The notes: a model not told the origin generated them from the letters alone. 5,717 nucleotides of DNA from DATLAN01 sp035527455 (GCA_035527455.1 DATLAN010000198.1:1-5717); one strand, 5' to 3'. Counted from the first letter of the stretch, positions 1 through 5,717 are shown. A program made the numbers and translations.

Positions 1-97
1 GTACGGGTTCCTCTTCTCTATTCACGAGTTTCCGGGAAGAAACACAGCGTTTTCCGGTACTTCCAAACAGCCAGGAATAGAGAAGAGGAACCCGTAC
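1..97. repeat. Perfect 23-bp inverted repeat with 51-nt spacer
   Basis: Bases 1-23 (beginning GTACGGGTTCCTC) are the exact reverse complement of bases 75-97 (ending GAGGAACCCGTAC). Pairing stops at position 24/74. The spacer contains a smaller hairpin at 28-43 (GTTTC / GAAAC). The octamer GTACTTCC occurs at 57-64 and again at 94-101, across the right arm. The repeat starts at the first base of the window, so the left arm may be longer outside it. It could be a MITE-like or REP-like element, the ends of a small mobile element, or a strong RNA hairpin ending an upstream gene. No T-run follows the right arm, so a classical terminator is not supported on the + strand. The repeat is certain; its nature is not. 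Confidence 0.85.
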
Positions 98-167
98 TTC
101 CCCGGGGTAAGACGTCAGGTACGCGAATTTCGGATGATCCGCCTTTCTTGTCGTAAGATGGACCTTT

Positions 168-217
168 CTCGAGCCGCCGTCTCCTTACCCACGGCGGAAA
201 ACGCCGGCGGCCTCGAG
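168..217 (+). other. Imperfect inverted repeat in the leader of the membrane glycosyltransferase gene
   Basis: CTCGAGCCGCCG at 168-179 can pair with CGGCGGCCTCGAG at 205-217 with a single bulged C. A competing shorter pairing is CCGCCGT at 174-180 with ACGGCGG at 191-197. The structure ends nine bases before the GAGGA ribosome-binding-like motif at 226-230 that precedes the ATG at 234. It could affect translation initiation or be chance in GC-rich DNA. I see no riboswitch class or leader peptide. Confidence 0.35.
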
Positions 218-233
218 TGGAACGCGAGGATTC

Positions 234-2057
234 ATGCCTCAGGGCCTGCGCCATCAGCTTTGGATCGTGGCCGCCGCGGCGGTGATTTTCTTCACCAACC
301 TGGGTTCCACCGCACTGTGGGACGAGGATGAACCGCTTTACGCCTCCTGTGCCCGGGAAATGCTCCAATGCGGCGACTGGGTCGTGCCCACCTTCAACGG
401 CGAGCTGTTTCCCGAGAAACCGCCGCTGGTCTATTGGCTGATGATGGCCGGCTACAAGCTATTCGGCGTGACCGAGTTCGCCGCACGTTTCTGGTCCGCC
501 CTGCTCGGCGTGGGCACCGCATTGGTGACCTACCATCTGGGGAAGAGACTTTTTAGTGCGGACGTGGGGTTCTGGGCGGGGCTGATCGTGGCCTCGTCGA
601 TCATCTTCACCGTTTCCGCCCGGGCGGCCACACTCGATTCGGCCCTGGTTTTCGTCACCACGTTGGCGATCCTGGTGTTCGTGGCTGGAGGAATGACAAA
701 ACGGGGGGGGATAGAGAAAAAGAATGTCGCCGCGACAGCAGTCGTGACGGACTCGGCCGGTCTGGTGCCCGATTCCTGGCTTGTCTTCGTCTTGTTCTAC
801 GCCCTGTTGGGCGTGTCCGTATTGATCAAAGGCCCCATCGGGGTCGCGCTGCCGGTGATCCTGATCGGCGTGTTCCTGCTGGTCGCTAATCACAGGCGGC
901 AAGCCGACGTCCGGGCAGCGGAAAACCGGGGCAGGCACTGGACGCGGAAGCTGATCGGATCGGTCCGCATTTTCGCCCCGCGGAACGTCCTGAGGGTCGC
1001 CTGGCAGATGCGGCCGATCACGGCCGTGGTGGTGGTCGCCGCGGTGGCCTTGCCTTGGTACGTGCTGGTCGGCCTGCGGACCGACGGCGAGTTTCTGCGC
1101 GAGTTTTTCGGAGTCCAGAACCTCGGCCGGGCACTGAAACCGCTGCAAGGCCACAGCGGACCGTTCTTTTACTATATCCCGGCCATCTTCATCGGCTTCT
1201 TCCCCTGGTCGGTCTTCTTGGGCCCTGCCCTGATCGAGGCGGTTCGCCGGATCCGCCGGCGCGGCGCGGGGGCGACGGAGATCCTCTTCGCCGTTTGCTG
1301 GCTGGCCGTGTTCGTGGGCCTTTGGTCGATTCCCAGCACCAAGCTGCCCCATTACGTGTTGACCGCCTATCCGGCGCTGGCGCTGCTGACGGCGGTGTTC
1401 GTCCACGCTTGGATTGCCGAGCCGGTGCGGTCGCGGATCGCCCGAGTTCGGATGCGCAGGGCGAACGTGACCGTGATCGTGGTGGGCGTCGGTATCATGG
1501 TGGCGTTGCCCATCGTGACCGCGATCTACCTGCCCGGCCAGTGGATGCTGGGATTGGTGGGACTGGTGCTGGTGATCGGCGGTGTGTGGGTGTGGGTCTT
1601 GGCCGAGCGAGGCAAGGCGCAACGGGCGATGGCGGCGTTCGCTCTCACGGCGGTCGCGTTTCTGACGGCCATGTTCGGCTTCGCCGCGTTGCGGGTCGAT
1701 CGTTACCAGAACGCGCCGGTGCTGTTGGCCGAAATCCGCGGCGACGCCGGCGGCGACTGCCAGTTGGCCGCGTATCGCTTCTTCCGCGAGAGCCTGGTGT
1801 TCTACGCCGACCGACACCTGACGAAATACAGCCAGGCCGACCGCCTGGCGGAATTCCTCGACGAGGCAGAACACCCCTACGTGGTAACGCTCGACGCCTA
1901 TGAAAAGGAACTGCAGGAACGTTTTCCGGGCGAGTTTCGCGTGCTTTTGCGGCGGCCCCGGTTCCTTCGTCCCGGCGAAGTCGTCGTGCTGGCGCGAAGC
2001 AAGGATGAACAGCCCCTGCACACGGCCGCCGGACGGAACGCCCCCAGACTGCAATAG
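234..2057 (+). CDS. ArnT/PMT-like integral membrane glycosyltransferase (GT83/PMT_2 family)
   Basis: Likely transfers a sugar from a polyprenyl-phosphate donor to a lipid or protein acceptor on the outer face of the inner membrane. The 607-aa product is strongly hydrophobic, with about a dozen predicted membrane segments. After the first segment (about 9-28) comes WDEDEPLYAS at 29-38, placed like the acidic catalytic loop of ArnT/PMT enzymes. Further family-like motifs are PEKPPLVYW at 60-68, KGPIGVALP at 199-207, SGPFFYYIPAIFIGFFPWS at 308-326 and STKLPHYVLTAYPALALL at 368-385, the KLPHY signature typical of ArnT. A soluble tail follows from about 490. Length suits the family. Loops at about 154-180 and 219-256 are rich in charged residues. 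The ATG at 234 has GAGGA three bases upstream, a short spacing, but the protein begins directly with the expected first membrane helix. The sugar and acceptor cannot be told from sequence, so arnT is not assigned. Confidence 0.9.
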   Translation: MPQGLRHQLWIVAAAAVIFFTNLGSTALWDEDEPLYASCAREMLQCGDWVVPTFNGELFPEKPPLVYWLMMAGYKLFGVTEFAARFWSALLGVGTALVTYHLGKRLFSADVGFWAGLIVASSIIFTVSARAATLDSALVFVTTLAILVFVAGGMTKRGGIEKKNVAATAVVTDSAGLVPDSWLVFVLFYALLGVSVLIKGPIGVALPVILIGVFLLVANHRRQADVRAAENRGRHWTRKLIGSVRIFAPRNVLRVAWQMRPITAVVVVAAVALPWYVLVGLRTDGEFLREFFGVQNLGRALKPLQGHSGPFFYYIPAIFIGFFPWSVFLGPALIEAVRRIRRRGAGATEILFAVCWLAVFVGLWSIPSTKLPHYVLTAYPALALLTAVFVHAWIAEPVRSRIARVRMRRANVTVIVVGVGIMVALPIVTAIYLPGQWMLGLVGLVLVIGGVWVWVLAERGKAQRAMAAFALTAVAFLTAMFGFAALRVDRYQNAPVLLAEIRGDAGGDCQLAAYRFFRESLVFYADRHLTKYSQADRLAEFLDEAEHPYVVTLDAYEKELQERFPGEFRVLLRRPRFLRPGEVVVLARSKDEQPLHTAAGRNAPRLQ

Positions 2058-2070
2058 ACTCTTACGGCGC

Positions 2071-2151
2071 AACATGCGAGCATGTTGTGGGGCACGTTTT
2101 CAACGTGCCTGGCACGATGAAATCGTGCCCCACGTTTCGTTGCGGCCGCAA
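2071..2151. repeat. Cluster of intergenic palindromes
   Basis: Four short inverted repeats are packed between the two glycosyltransferase genes. They are AACATGC/GCATGTT at 2071-2086, GGCACGTT-TTC-AACGTGCC at 2091-2109, GGCACGAT-GAA-ATCGTGCC at 2111-2129, and the 12-bp palindrome TTGCGGCCGCAA at 2140-2151. The two middle hairpins are also bracketed by an outer 10-bp pairing, GTGGGGCACG at 2087-2096 with CGTGCCCCAC at 2124-2133, so the region can fold as two hairpins or one long stem. The two middle hairpins share the GGCACG..CGTGCC core and may be duplicates of each other. This looks like a dispersed REP-like intergenic element. It could also affect the mRNA between the two genes. No T-run follows, so an intrinsic terminator is not supported. 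Confidence 0.75.
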
Positions 2152-2178
2152 GCCGCGTTAGGAAGAAGTGGTTCTCCG

Positions 2179-3018
2179 ATGACCGACTGTATTGTGGTCA
2201 TACCCTGCTACAACGAGGCGGCGCGACTGCCGGTGGACGCGTTTCGGCAGTTCGCGGCGTGCGGTCATCCGGTACGGTTCCTGTTGGTCAACGACGGCAG
2301 CCGGGACGACACGCAATCGATCCTGGAGGGTCTGCGGGACTGGGACGCTGGGCGGTTCGAGGTCTTGCGGCTGCCGCGGAACATGGGCAAGGCGGAAGCG
2401 GTCCGCCGCGGGATGCTCCGCGCGCTGGCCGAGCCGGTAGAGATGGCCGGCTTCTGGGATGCCGATCTGGCCACGCCGCTGGAGTCGATCCTGGAATTCC
2501 GCGAGACGCTGCGGCAGCATCCGCACCTGCAGATGGTGCTCGGCGCGCGGATCCGACTGCTCGGCCGGCGCATCGAGCGGCGCATCCTGCGGAGGTGCTT
2601 GGGCCGGACGTTCGCCGTGGTTGCGTCGATCGTTTTGCGGCTGCCGGTTTACGACACCCAATGCGGCGCCAAGATGTTCCGCGTCTCGGCGGCAACGCGT
2701 TGCCTGTTCGAGCAGCCGTTCTGCACGAACTGGATCTTCGACGTGGAACTGCTGGCGCGACTCATCCGTCTGCACAAGGCGGCAAAACTGCGGCCGCCGG
2801 AAGAGTGTGTCCACGAACTGCCGCTTACGCGCTGGCGCGACGTGGCCGGCTCGAAGGTCCGGTCGCGGGACTTCTTCAAGGCCTTTTTCGAGTTGGTGCG
2901 GATCTACTGGACCTATCTCCGCCCCGGCGCGATCGGCCCTCGGACCGGCCGGATCGGACCGTCCGAAGCTACCACCGGCGAGCGTCCCGCCGAGGCCGAC
3001 CGTCGCCGTGCCGCCTGA
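2179..3018 (+). CDS. GT2 glycosyltransferase, ALG5/DPM1-like polyprenyl-phosphate hexose synthase
   Basis: Likely makes a polyprenyl-phosphate-linked hexose from a nucleotide sugar at the cytoplasmic face of the membrane. The 279-aa product is a GT-A fold enzyme. It has VVIPCYNEAARLP at 6-18, VNDGSRDDT at 37-45, NMGKAEAVRRGM at 68-79, the metal-binding-type DAD at 94-96 within DADLATP, YDTQCGAKMFR at 158-168 and WIFDVELLAR at 185-194. The YDTQCG and FDVELL motifs resemble ALG5-type dolichyl-phosphate glucosyltransferases more than generic GT2 enzymes. No membrane helix pair is visible at the C-terminus, which ends in a charged Arg/Ala-rich tail from about 251. The ATG at 2179 is chosen because the GT-A fold starts at once and AGGAAG lies at 2160-2165. 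The same frame stays open upstream to 1900, but that stretch runs through the end of the previous gene and the palindromes. Separated from the membrane glycosyltransferase gene by 121 nt. The sugar is unknown. Confidence 0.9.
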   Translation: MTDCIVVIPCYNEAARLPVDAFRQFAACGHPVRFLLVNDGSRDDTQSILEGLRDWDAGRFEVLRLPRNMGKAEAVRRGMLRALAEPVEMAGFWDADLATPLESILEFRETLRQHPHLQMVLGARIRLLGRRIERRILRRCLGRTFAVVASIVLRLPVYDTQCGAKMFRVSAATRCLFEQPFCTNWIFDVELLARLIRLHKAAKLRPPEECVHELPLTRWRDVAGSKVRSRDFFKAFFELVRIYWTYLRPGAIGPRTGRIGPSEATTGERPAEADRRRAA

Positions 3019-3230
3019 CGATGGGCCGGGGCGGATTTCTTGTCGGCGGCACTTCCAGTTCATGAATAGCCCGAGCAATAGCACGGGAAAAGTCAAGACA
3101 GGGAACGGTGGGGGTCTGGGAGAACGGTAAAGGCGGCTACGATCTCTTTCGCCCCCGGGGCAGCAAAAGTTTGTCCGTGTATGTGCCGATGTGAGAGGAG
3201 TCGATCTTCGGTAAAGCCCCAAGGTAGGTG
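3019..3230. other. Intergenic stretch with no recognised gene
   Basis: This 212-nt gap lies between the GT2 and PAP2 genes. It holds a purine-rich patch at about 3093-3132 in which GAACGGT occurs twice (3103-3109 and 3122-3128) around GTGGGGGTCTGGG. I find no clear sigma-70 promoter pair, no terminator with a T-run and no tRNA. Short reading frames cross it on both strands but resemble nothing I know. The last bases contain the ribosome-binding-like AAGGTAGG at 3221-3228 used by the next gene. The length allows the PAP2 gene its own promoter, so co-transcription with the GT2 gene is not certain. Confidence 0.5.
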
Positions 3231-4028
3231 ATGAGCAATTCAGGTGACCGGGCGGTCCCATCGACCGTTCTGCCTCCCGGTCCACTATTGCTGCCGTCGG
3301 CGGAGTCCCTGTCGGCTCTTGCCCGTTGGCTGCGGTATGGGCGCGAGGTTCCTTTATCGGTTGTCCTTTTGACGGCTGCCACGGTGGCGCTGGTCGTGGA
3401 TTGTCCGTTGGCCCAATGGTGTGTGCGGGGCAGTTGCCCGGAACCGCTGCGGGACCTGTTCCGGATCGCCGAGCCTTTTGGTCACGGTCTGGGCGTACTC
3501 TTGATCGCGTTGGCGATTCACCAGCTCGATCCGTTGCGACGCCGCGGCATCCCGCGCCTGCTGGTGTGTGCCTTCGGCGCCGGGCTGTCGGCCAACGTGA
3601 TCAAGCTGCTGGTCGTACGGATGCGGCCGAAACACTTCGACTTCCAGGGCGACGTCTGGGCGACCGTCGGCGGATGGTTTCCAGGCGCCAGCGCCGGCAG
3701 CATGGGCCAGAGTTTTCCTTCCGCCCACATGGCCACGGCGGTGGGACTCGTGGTGGCGTTGACGTGGCTCTATCCGGCCGGCCGTCGGTATTTCGTCGCG
3801 CTGGCCGTGCTGATCGCCTGCCAACGCATCGAGACGGGGGCCCATTTCCTCAGCGACGTCCTTTTCGGCGCCGCGTTGGGCTACGTGGTGGCGCGGATCT
3901 TTCTGACCCGAGGTTTGCTGGCCGCTTTCCTCGATATCTGGGAAGCGAAGGGCGGCCTGCTGCGAGGGCAGCCTCTTTTTGCCGGAAGCCGGTTATCCAG
4001 TTCCGGCAGCCGGCATCCTTCTCAGTAG
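3231..4028 (+). CDS. PAP2-family membrane phosphatase
   Basis: Probably hydrolyses a lipid phosphate or diphosphate, such as undecaprenyl diphosphate, phosphatidic acid or phosphatidylglycerol phosphate, at the membrane. The 265-aa product carries all three PAP2 motifs. KLLVVRMRP at 125-133 fits K-x6-R-P. PSAH at 163-166 is a variant of PSGH with Ala for Gly. RIETGAHFLSD at 199-209 fits R-x5-H-x3-D, with His205 the expected nucleophile and His166 the general acid. Membrane segments are visible at about 41-57, 84-97, 109-128, 166-182, 187-198 and 210-225. The family normally has about six. I chose the ATG at 3231, six bases after AAGG at 3221-3224. A GTG at 3228 directly before it is possible and adds one residue. 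Its 3' end overlaps the oppositely oriented gene by 36 bp. Family is sure from the motifs. A role in recycling the carrier lipid of the neighbouring glycosyltransferases is inferred. Confidence 0.92.
   Translation: MSNSGDRAVPSTVLPPGPLLLPSAESLSALARWLRYGREVPLSVVLLTAATVALVVDCPLAQWCVRGSCPEPLRDLFRIAEPFGHGLGVLLIALAIHQLDPLRRRGIPRLLVCAFGAGLSANVIKLLVVRMRPKHFDFQGDVWATVGGWFPGASAGSMGQSFPSAHMATAVGLVVALTWLYPAGRRYFVALAVLIACQRIETGAHFLSDVLFGAALGYVVARIFLTRGLLAAFLDIWEAKGGLLRGQPLFAGSRLSSSGSRHPSQ
3980..4008. other. Hairpin within the convergent gene overlap
   Basis: TGCCGGAA at 3980-3987 pairs perfectly with TTCCGGCA at 4001-4008, leaving a 13-nt loop that contains the TAA stop of the minus-strand gene (3993-3995). 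The hairpin lies inside the PAP2 coding sequence and spans the end of the opposite gene. The five Ts at 3976-3980 lie before the stem on the + strand and read as As after it on the - strand, so neither direction has the U-run of a standard intrinsic terminator. No other terminator candidate is visible at this junction. Confidence 0.4.
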
Positions 4029-5717
4029 CTCGAAGTTGCAGAGCCGCACCTGCGGCAGGCCCTCTCGGTCGGTGGCCAACCGGTGCGATCGGTCGACCGA
4101 CAGCAAGATGTGATCCCCGCGCAGGCTCAGGTCTTCGATATCGGCATCGGCGAGAAGCCTTCTGGTCGTCTGCACGACTCGGAGGTACGCCTGTTGGGTC
4201 AGCCGGCCCTCGCGATACGCCAAGAGCGCGTCCACCCCCTCGTAGACAACCTCATCCTTGACCGCCAACTGGTCGTCCGGGCCGTTCCAGTAGCCCCAGA
4301 TGGTCATGTACTCGTGGTGTTCGCTGAGGATCGGATGTCCGCCGGGGGTCCGCAGATCCGCGTGGCTTTCGTACCGGCTTCGGTCGGCCAACGACGACGA
4401 GGCGACCGACCGGTGACCGGTCATGTAGATCGCGCGCGGATACTTGGTCTCGATCCCCTTGCGCGACAGTTGCATGGCGATGGAAAACTCTTCGAAAGGG
4501 CTGTTGTAGCCGTGGGCCAGAATGCGCCGCTCGCGGCGAACGTAGGGGTCGGCGTCCGGACGTTCTCCGACGCGGGAGACGCGCCAGACCAGGCGTACGT
4601 TGTCTTTGGTCACCGTCCTGTACGCCAGCGGCGACGTGCTGAGCTTCGTTCGGGGCGTCCTTCGCCACTTTTCGGGCAGGAAGTAATCGAAGAGCATGGG
4701 GTCGCGGCCGACCACCCAGAGGGACCCGCCGGTGCTCTCCACTTCCCCGTACACGTAGTCGACGCCCATGATCGTCACGGGCGCGAGCCCCAACGGAAAC
4801 TCCTCTTGCGTTTCGAATCGGCGGGCCTGACGGACCAGGTAGTTGCGGCGCTTGGCCGCACGAATCTCCTCTTCTCGGACCGGGGTGCGCTCCAGCAACT
4901 CGAAATCCACCAGCCCGTACAGAACGGCTTGCGACTTGTCGCGGACGAGCCCTCCGTTGGAGGTGGGTCGTACGATGATGTGCTGGGGTTTGTTGTCCCG
5001 GACGCGGAATCCGCTGGCTTGCAGTCGGCGACCGGCCGTCTCCAAGAGATCGGCCATGCCGGCATGATCGATCAAGCCCACCCGGTAGGCTTCGACCGCG
5101 TCGATGCCCTTGAGCCATTCGTAGATGACCGCATAGTTTCGATTCCAGTCGAGGTGGATTTCCTCGTGGCTGCGCTGGATGGCCTCCATCTTGTAGCGTT
5201 TTCGGCCCAACTGTTCCCCTTCCACGTACTTGCGCGGCACGTAGATGGCCAACGGTTTGTGCGTGTAGAGCCGACCGGCCGATGCATTGCGAACGCTGCG
5301 CATTTCCAGCACGAGGCTGACTTCCATGAAGGGGCTGTTGAACTCCGCGCCGGTCAGATCGCCGGCCGCCGTTTCGCCCGGGATGTCCTGCCCCATCCGG
5401 TTCCATTTGACGATGATATCCTTCGACCGGCCGTCTACTTCCTTGGTTTTCATTCGGTACAGAGCGCTCGTGCCGGGCAGCCGGATACTGTGGCGCTCCC
5501 GCCACTGCCGATCGCACCAGTGGTTTTCCGGAAACAGACACTTGGTGTAGGGCAGCCCGTGTTCGGTCAGGTAAAGATCCGTGCCGTCCTCCATCCGCAG
5601 GTGCAGGTACTTCACGTCCAGCACGGTGACAAGCGGCTGCGGGGCGAAGTAGACCCCCAGCCCGGGCTGGGGTACTATCGCATTTTCCACGGGCAAGGCA
5701 CTGTTTTCGAGCATCAT
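3993..5717 (-). CDS. Uncharacterised protein with two tandem kinase-like domains
   Basis: Not a family I recognise. The frame is 574 codons with ATGATG at the very edge of the window, so the start is not verified and the protein may be longer. No signal peptide or membrane segment is visible. The protein is an internal duplication: copy A spans about 33-280 and copy B about 317-571. Aligned pairs include FNSPFMEVSLVLEM (126-139) with YNSPFEEFSIAMQL (404-417), and VDFELLERTP (270-279) with CNFELLRRMP (560-569). Copy A recalls a protein-kinase-like fold, with VKW (K104) as the possible beta-3 lysine, E132 as a helix-C glutamate candidate, RDNKPQHIIV (240-249) like the HRDxKPxN catalytic loop, and DFE (271-273) in place of DFG. 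Copy B has R379, an SLRGDH loop and NFE instead, so it is probably inactive. The kinase reading is inference from short motifs. The duplication itself is clear by eye. It faces the PAP2 gene and overlaps its end. Confidence 0.85.
   Translation of the reverse strand: MMLENSALPVENAIVPQPGLGVYFAPQPLVTVLDVKYLHLRMEDGTDLYLTEHGLPYTKCLFPENHWCDRQWRERHSIRLPGTSALYRMKTKEVDGRSKDIIVKWNRMGQDIPGETAAGDLTGAEFNSPFMEVSLVLEMRSVRNASAGRLYTHKPLAIYVPRKYVEGEQLGRKRYKMEAIQRSHEEIHLDWNRNYAVIYEWLKGIDAVEAYRVGLIDHAGMADLLETAGRRLQASGFRVRDNKPQHIIVRPTSNGGLVRDKSQAVLYGLVDFELLERTPVREEEIRAAKRRNYLVRQARRFETQEEFPLGLAPVTIMGVDYVYGEVESTGGSLWVVGRDPMLFDYFLPEKWRRTPRTKLSTSPLAYRTVTKDNVRLVWRVSRVGERPDADPYVRRERRILAHGYNSPFEEFSIAMQLSRKGIETKYPRAIYMTGHRSVASSSLADRSRYESHADLRTPGGHPILSEHHEYMTIWGYWNGPDDQLAVKDEVVYEGVDALLAYREGRLTQQAYLRVVQTTRRLLADADIEDLSLRGDHILLSVDRSHRLATDREGLPQVRLCNFELLRRMPAAGTG
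4005..4769 (-). other. Domain copy B of the duplicated protein (degenerate active-site residues)
   Basis: Covers about residues 317-571. It repeats the order of copy A: GVDYVYGEVESTGGSLWVV, FLPEKW, a strand VRLVWRV with R379 in the K104 position, YNSPFEEFSIAMQL, PRAIYMTGHR, VYEGVDALLAYREGRLT at 491-507, SLRGDHILLS at 531-540 and RLCNFELLRRMP at 558-569. His536 to Asn561 is again 25 residues, as in copy A. The positions of Asp241 and Asp271 of copy A are Ser531 and Asn561 here, which suggests a structural or regulatory rather than catalytic copy if the fold is kinase-like. Confidence 0.6.
4878..5621 (-). other. Domain copy A of the duplicated protein (kinase-like residues kept)
   Basis: Covers about residues 33-280. 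It opens with LDVKYLHLRMEDGTDLYLTE, followed by a hydrophobic strand with K104, the NSPFMEVSLVLEM helix, a KPLAIYV strand at 154-160, an acidic/aromatic helical middle with IYEWLKGIDAVEAYR at 198-212, then RDNKPQHIIV at 240-249 and YGLVDFELLE at 267-276. The spacing from His246 to Asp271 is 25 residues. Asp241, Lys243 and Asp271 sit where the catalytic Asp, its companion Lys and the DFG Asp sit in protein kinases. The expected metal-binding Asn is replaced by His246. Confidence 0.6.

Noticed and set aside
1..97. CRISPR repeat pair
   Set aside because: The two copies are inverted, not direct, only two exist, and there is no periodic spacer structure.
18..368. Minus-strand open frame across the inverted repeat and the start of the first gene
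   Set aside because: Translates the palindrome and the antisense of a supported gene; composition is Arg/Gly-rich with no motifs.
459..2075. Long open frame on the minus strand opposite the membrane glycosyltransferase gene
   Set aside because: Its translation is rich in His, Arg, Asp and Gln with no motifs, as expected for the antisense of a GC-rich hydrophobic gene, and the + strand protein has clear family motifs.
2091..2133. Intrinsic terminator after the membrane glycosyltransferase gene
   Set aside because: The stems are good but no T-run follows on either strand.
1900..2178. In-frame N-terminal extension of the GT2 gene from the ATG at 1900
   Set aside because: These 93 codons run through the 3' end of the upstream gene in another frame and through the palindrome cluster, while the GT-A fold begins exactly at the ATG at 2179.
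2158..3285. Minus-strand open frame covering the GT2 gene and the following gap
   Set aside because: Arg/Pro-rich composition without recognisable domains; it is the antisense shadow of a well-supported GT2 gene.
3137..3382. Small minus-strand gene overlapping the start of the PAP2 gene
   Set aside because: The 81-aa translation has no recognised motif, and most of it lies antisense to PAP2 codons or in the gap; no ribosome-binding site supports it.
4252..5541. Second minus-strand frame inside the duplicated-domain gene
   Set aside because: Low-complexity Arg/Gly/Pro-rich translation in a shifted frame, whereas the chosen frame shows two aligned domain copies.

Overview
The window is a GC-rich bacterial segment carrying four protein-coding genes and several palindromic non-coding stretches. 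I suspect a planctomycete. The hints are the WDEDEP-type N-terminus of the membrane glycosyltransferase, the cluster of GGCACGTT/AACGTGCC-type palindromes between genes, loose gene spacing, and a large gene of no recognised family. No rRNA, tRNA or marker gene is present, so this is an inference only.

Layout. Positions 1-233 hold no convincing gene. They begin with a perfect 23-bp inverted repeat (1-23 / 75-97) and end with an imperfect hairpin just before the first start codon. On the + strand, 234-2057 encodes an ArnT/PMT-type integral membrane glycosyltransferase (GT83/PMT_2-like, 607 aa). The gap 2058-2178 holds a dense cluster of short palindromes. Next, 2179-3018 encodes a GT2 glycosyltransferase resembling ALG5/DPM1-type polyprenyl-phosphate hexose synthases (279 aa). 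A 212-nt gap without a recognised feature precedes 3231-4028, a PAP2-family membrane phosphatase (265 aa) with all three phosphatase motifs.

On the - strand, 5717-3993 encodes a 574-aa soluble protein whose start codon lies exactly at the window edge, so it may be incomplete. It converges on the PAP2 gene and the two overlap by 36 bp at their 3' ends. It matches no family I can name. By eye it consists of two tandem diverged copies of one domain of about 250 aa, each with features recalling a protein-kinase-like fold. Copy A keeps an RDNKPQH catalytic-loop-like motif and a DFE motif, while copy B has lost the corresponding aspartates.

How the genes may work together. The three + strand genes make a plausible lipid-linked sugar module. 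The GT2 enzyme would load a sugar on polyprenyl phosphate, the ArnT-like enzyme would transfer it to an acceptor on the outer side of the membrane, and the PAP2 enzyme could dephosphorylate a lipid (di)phosphate. The divergently coded two-domain kinase-like protein is the most novel item. Its link to the module rests only on adjacency.
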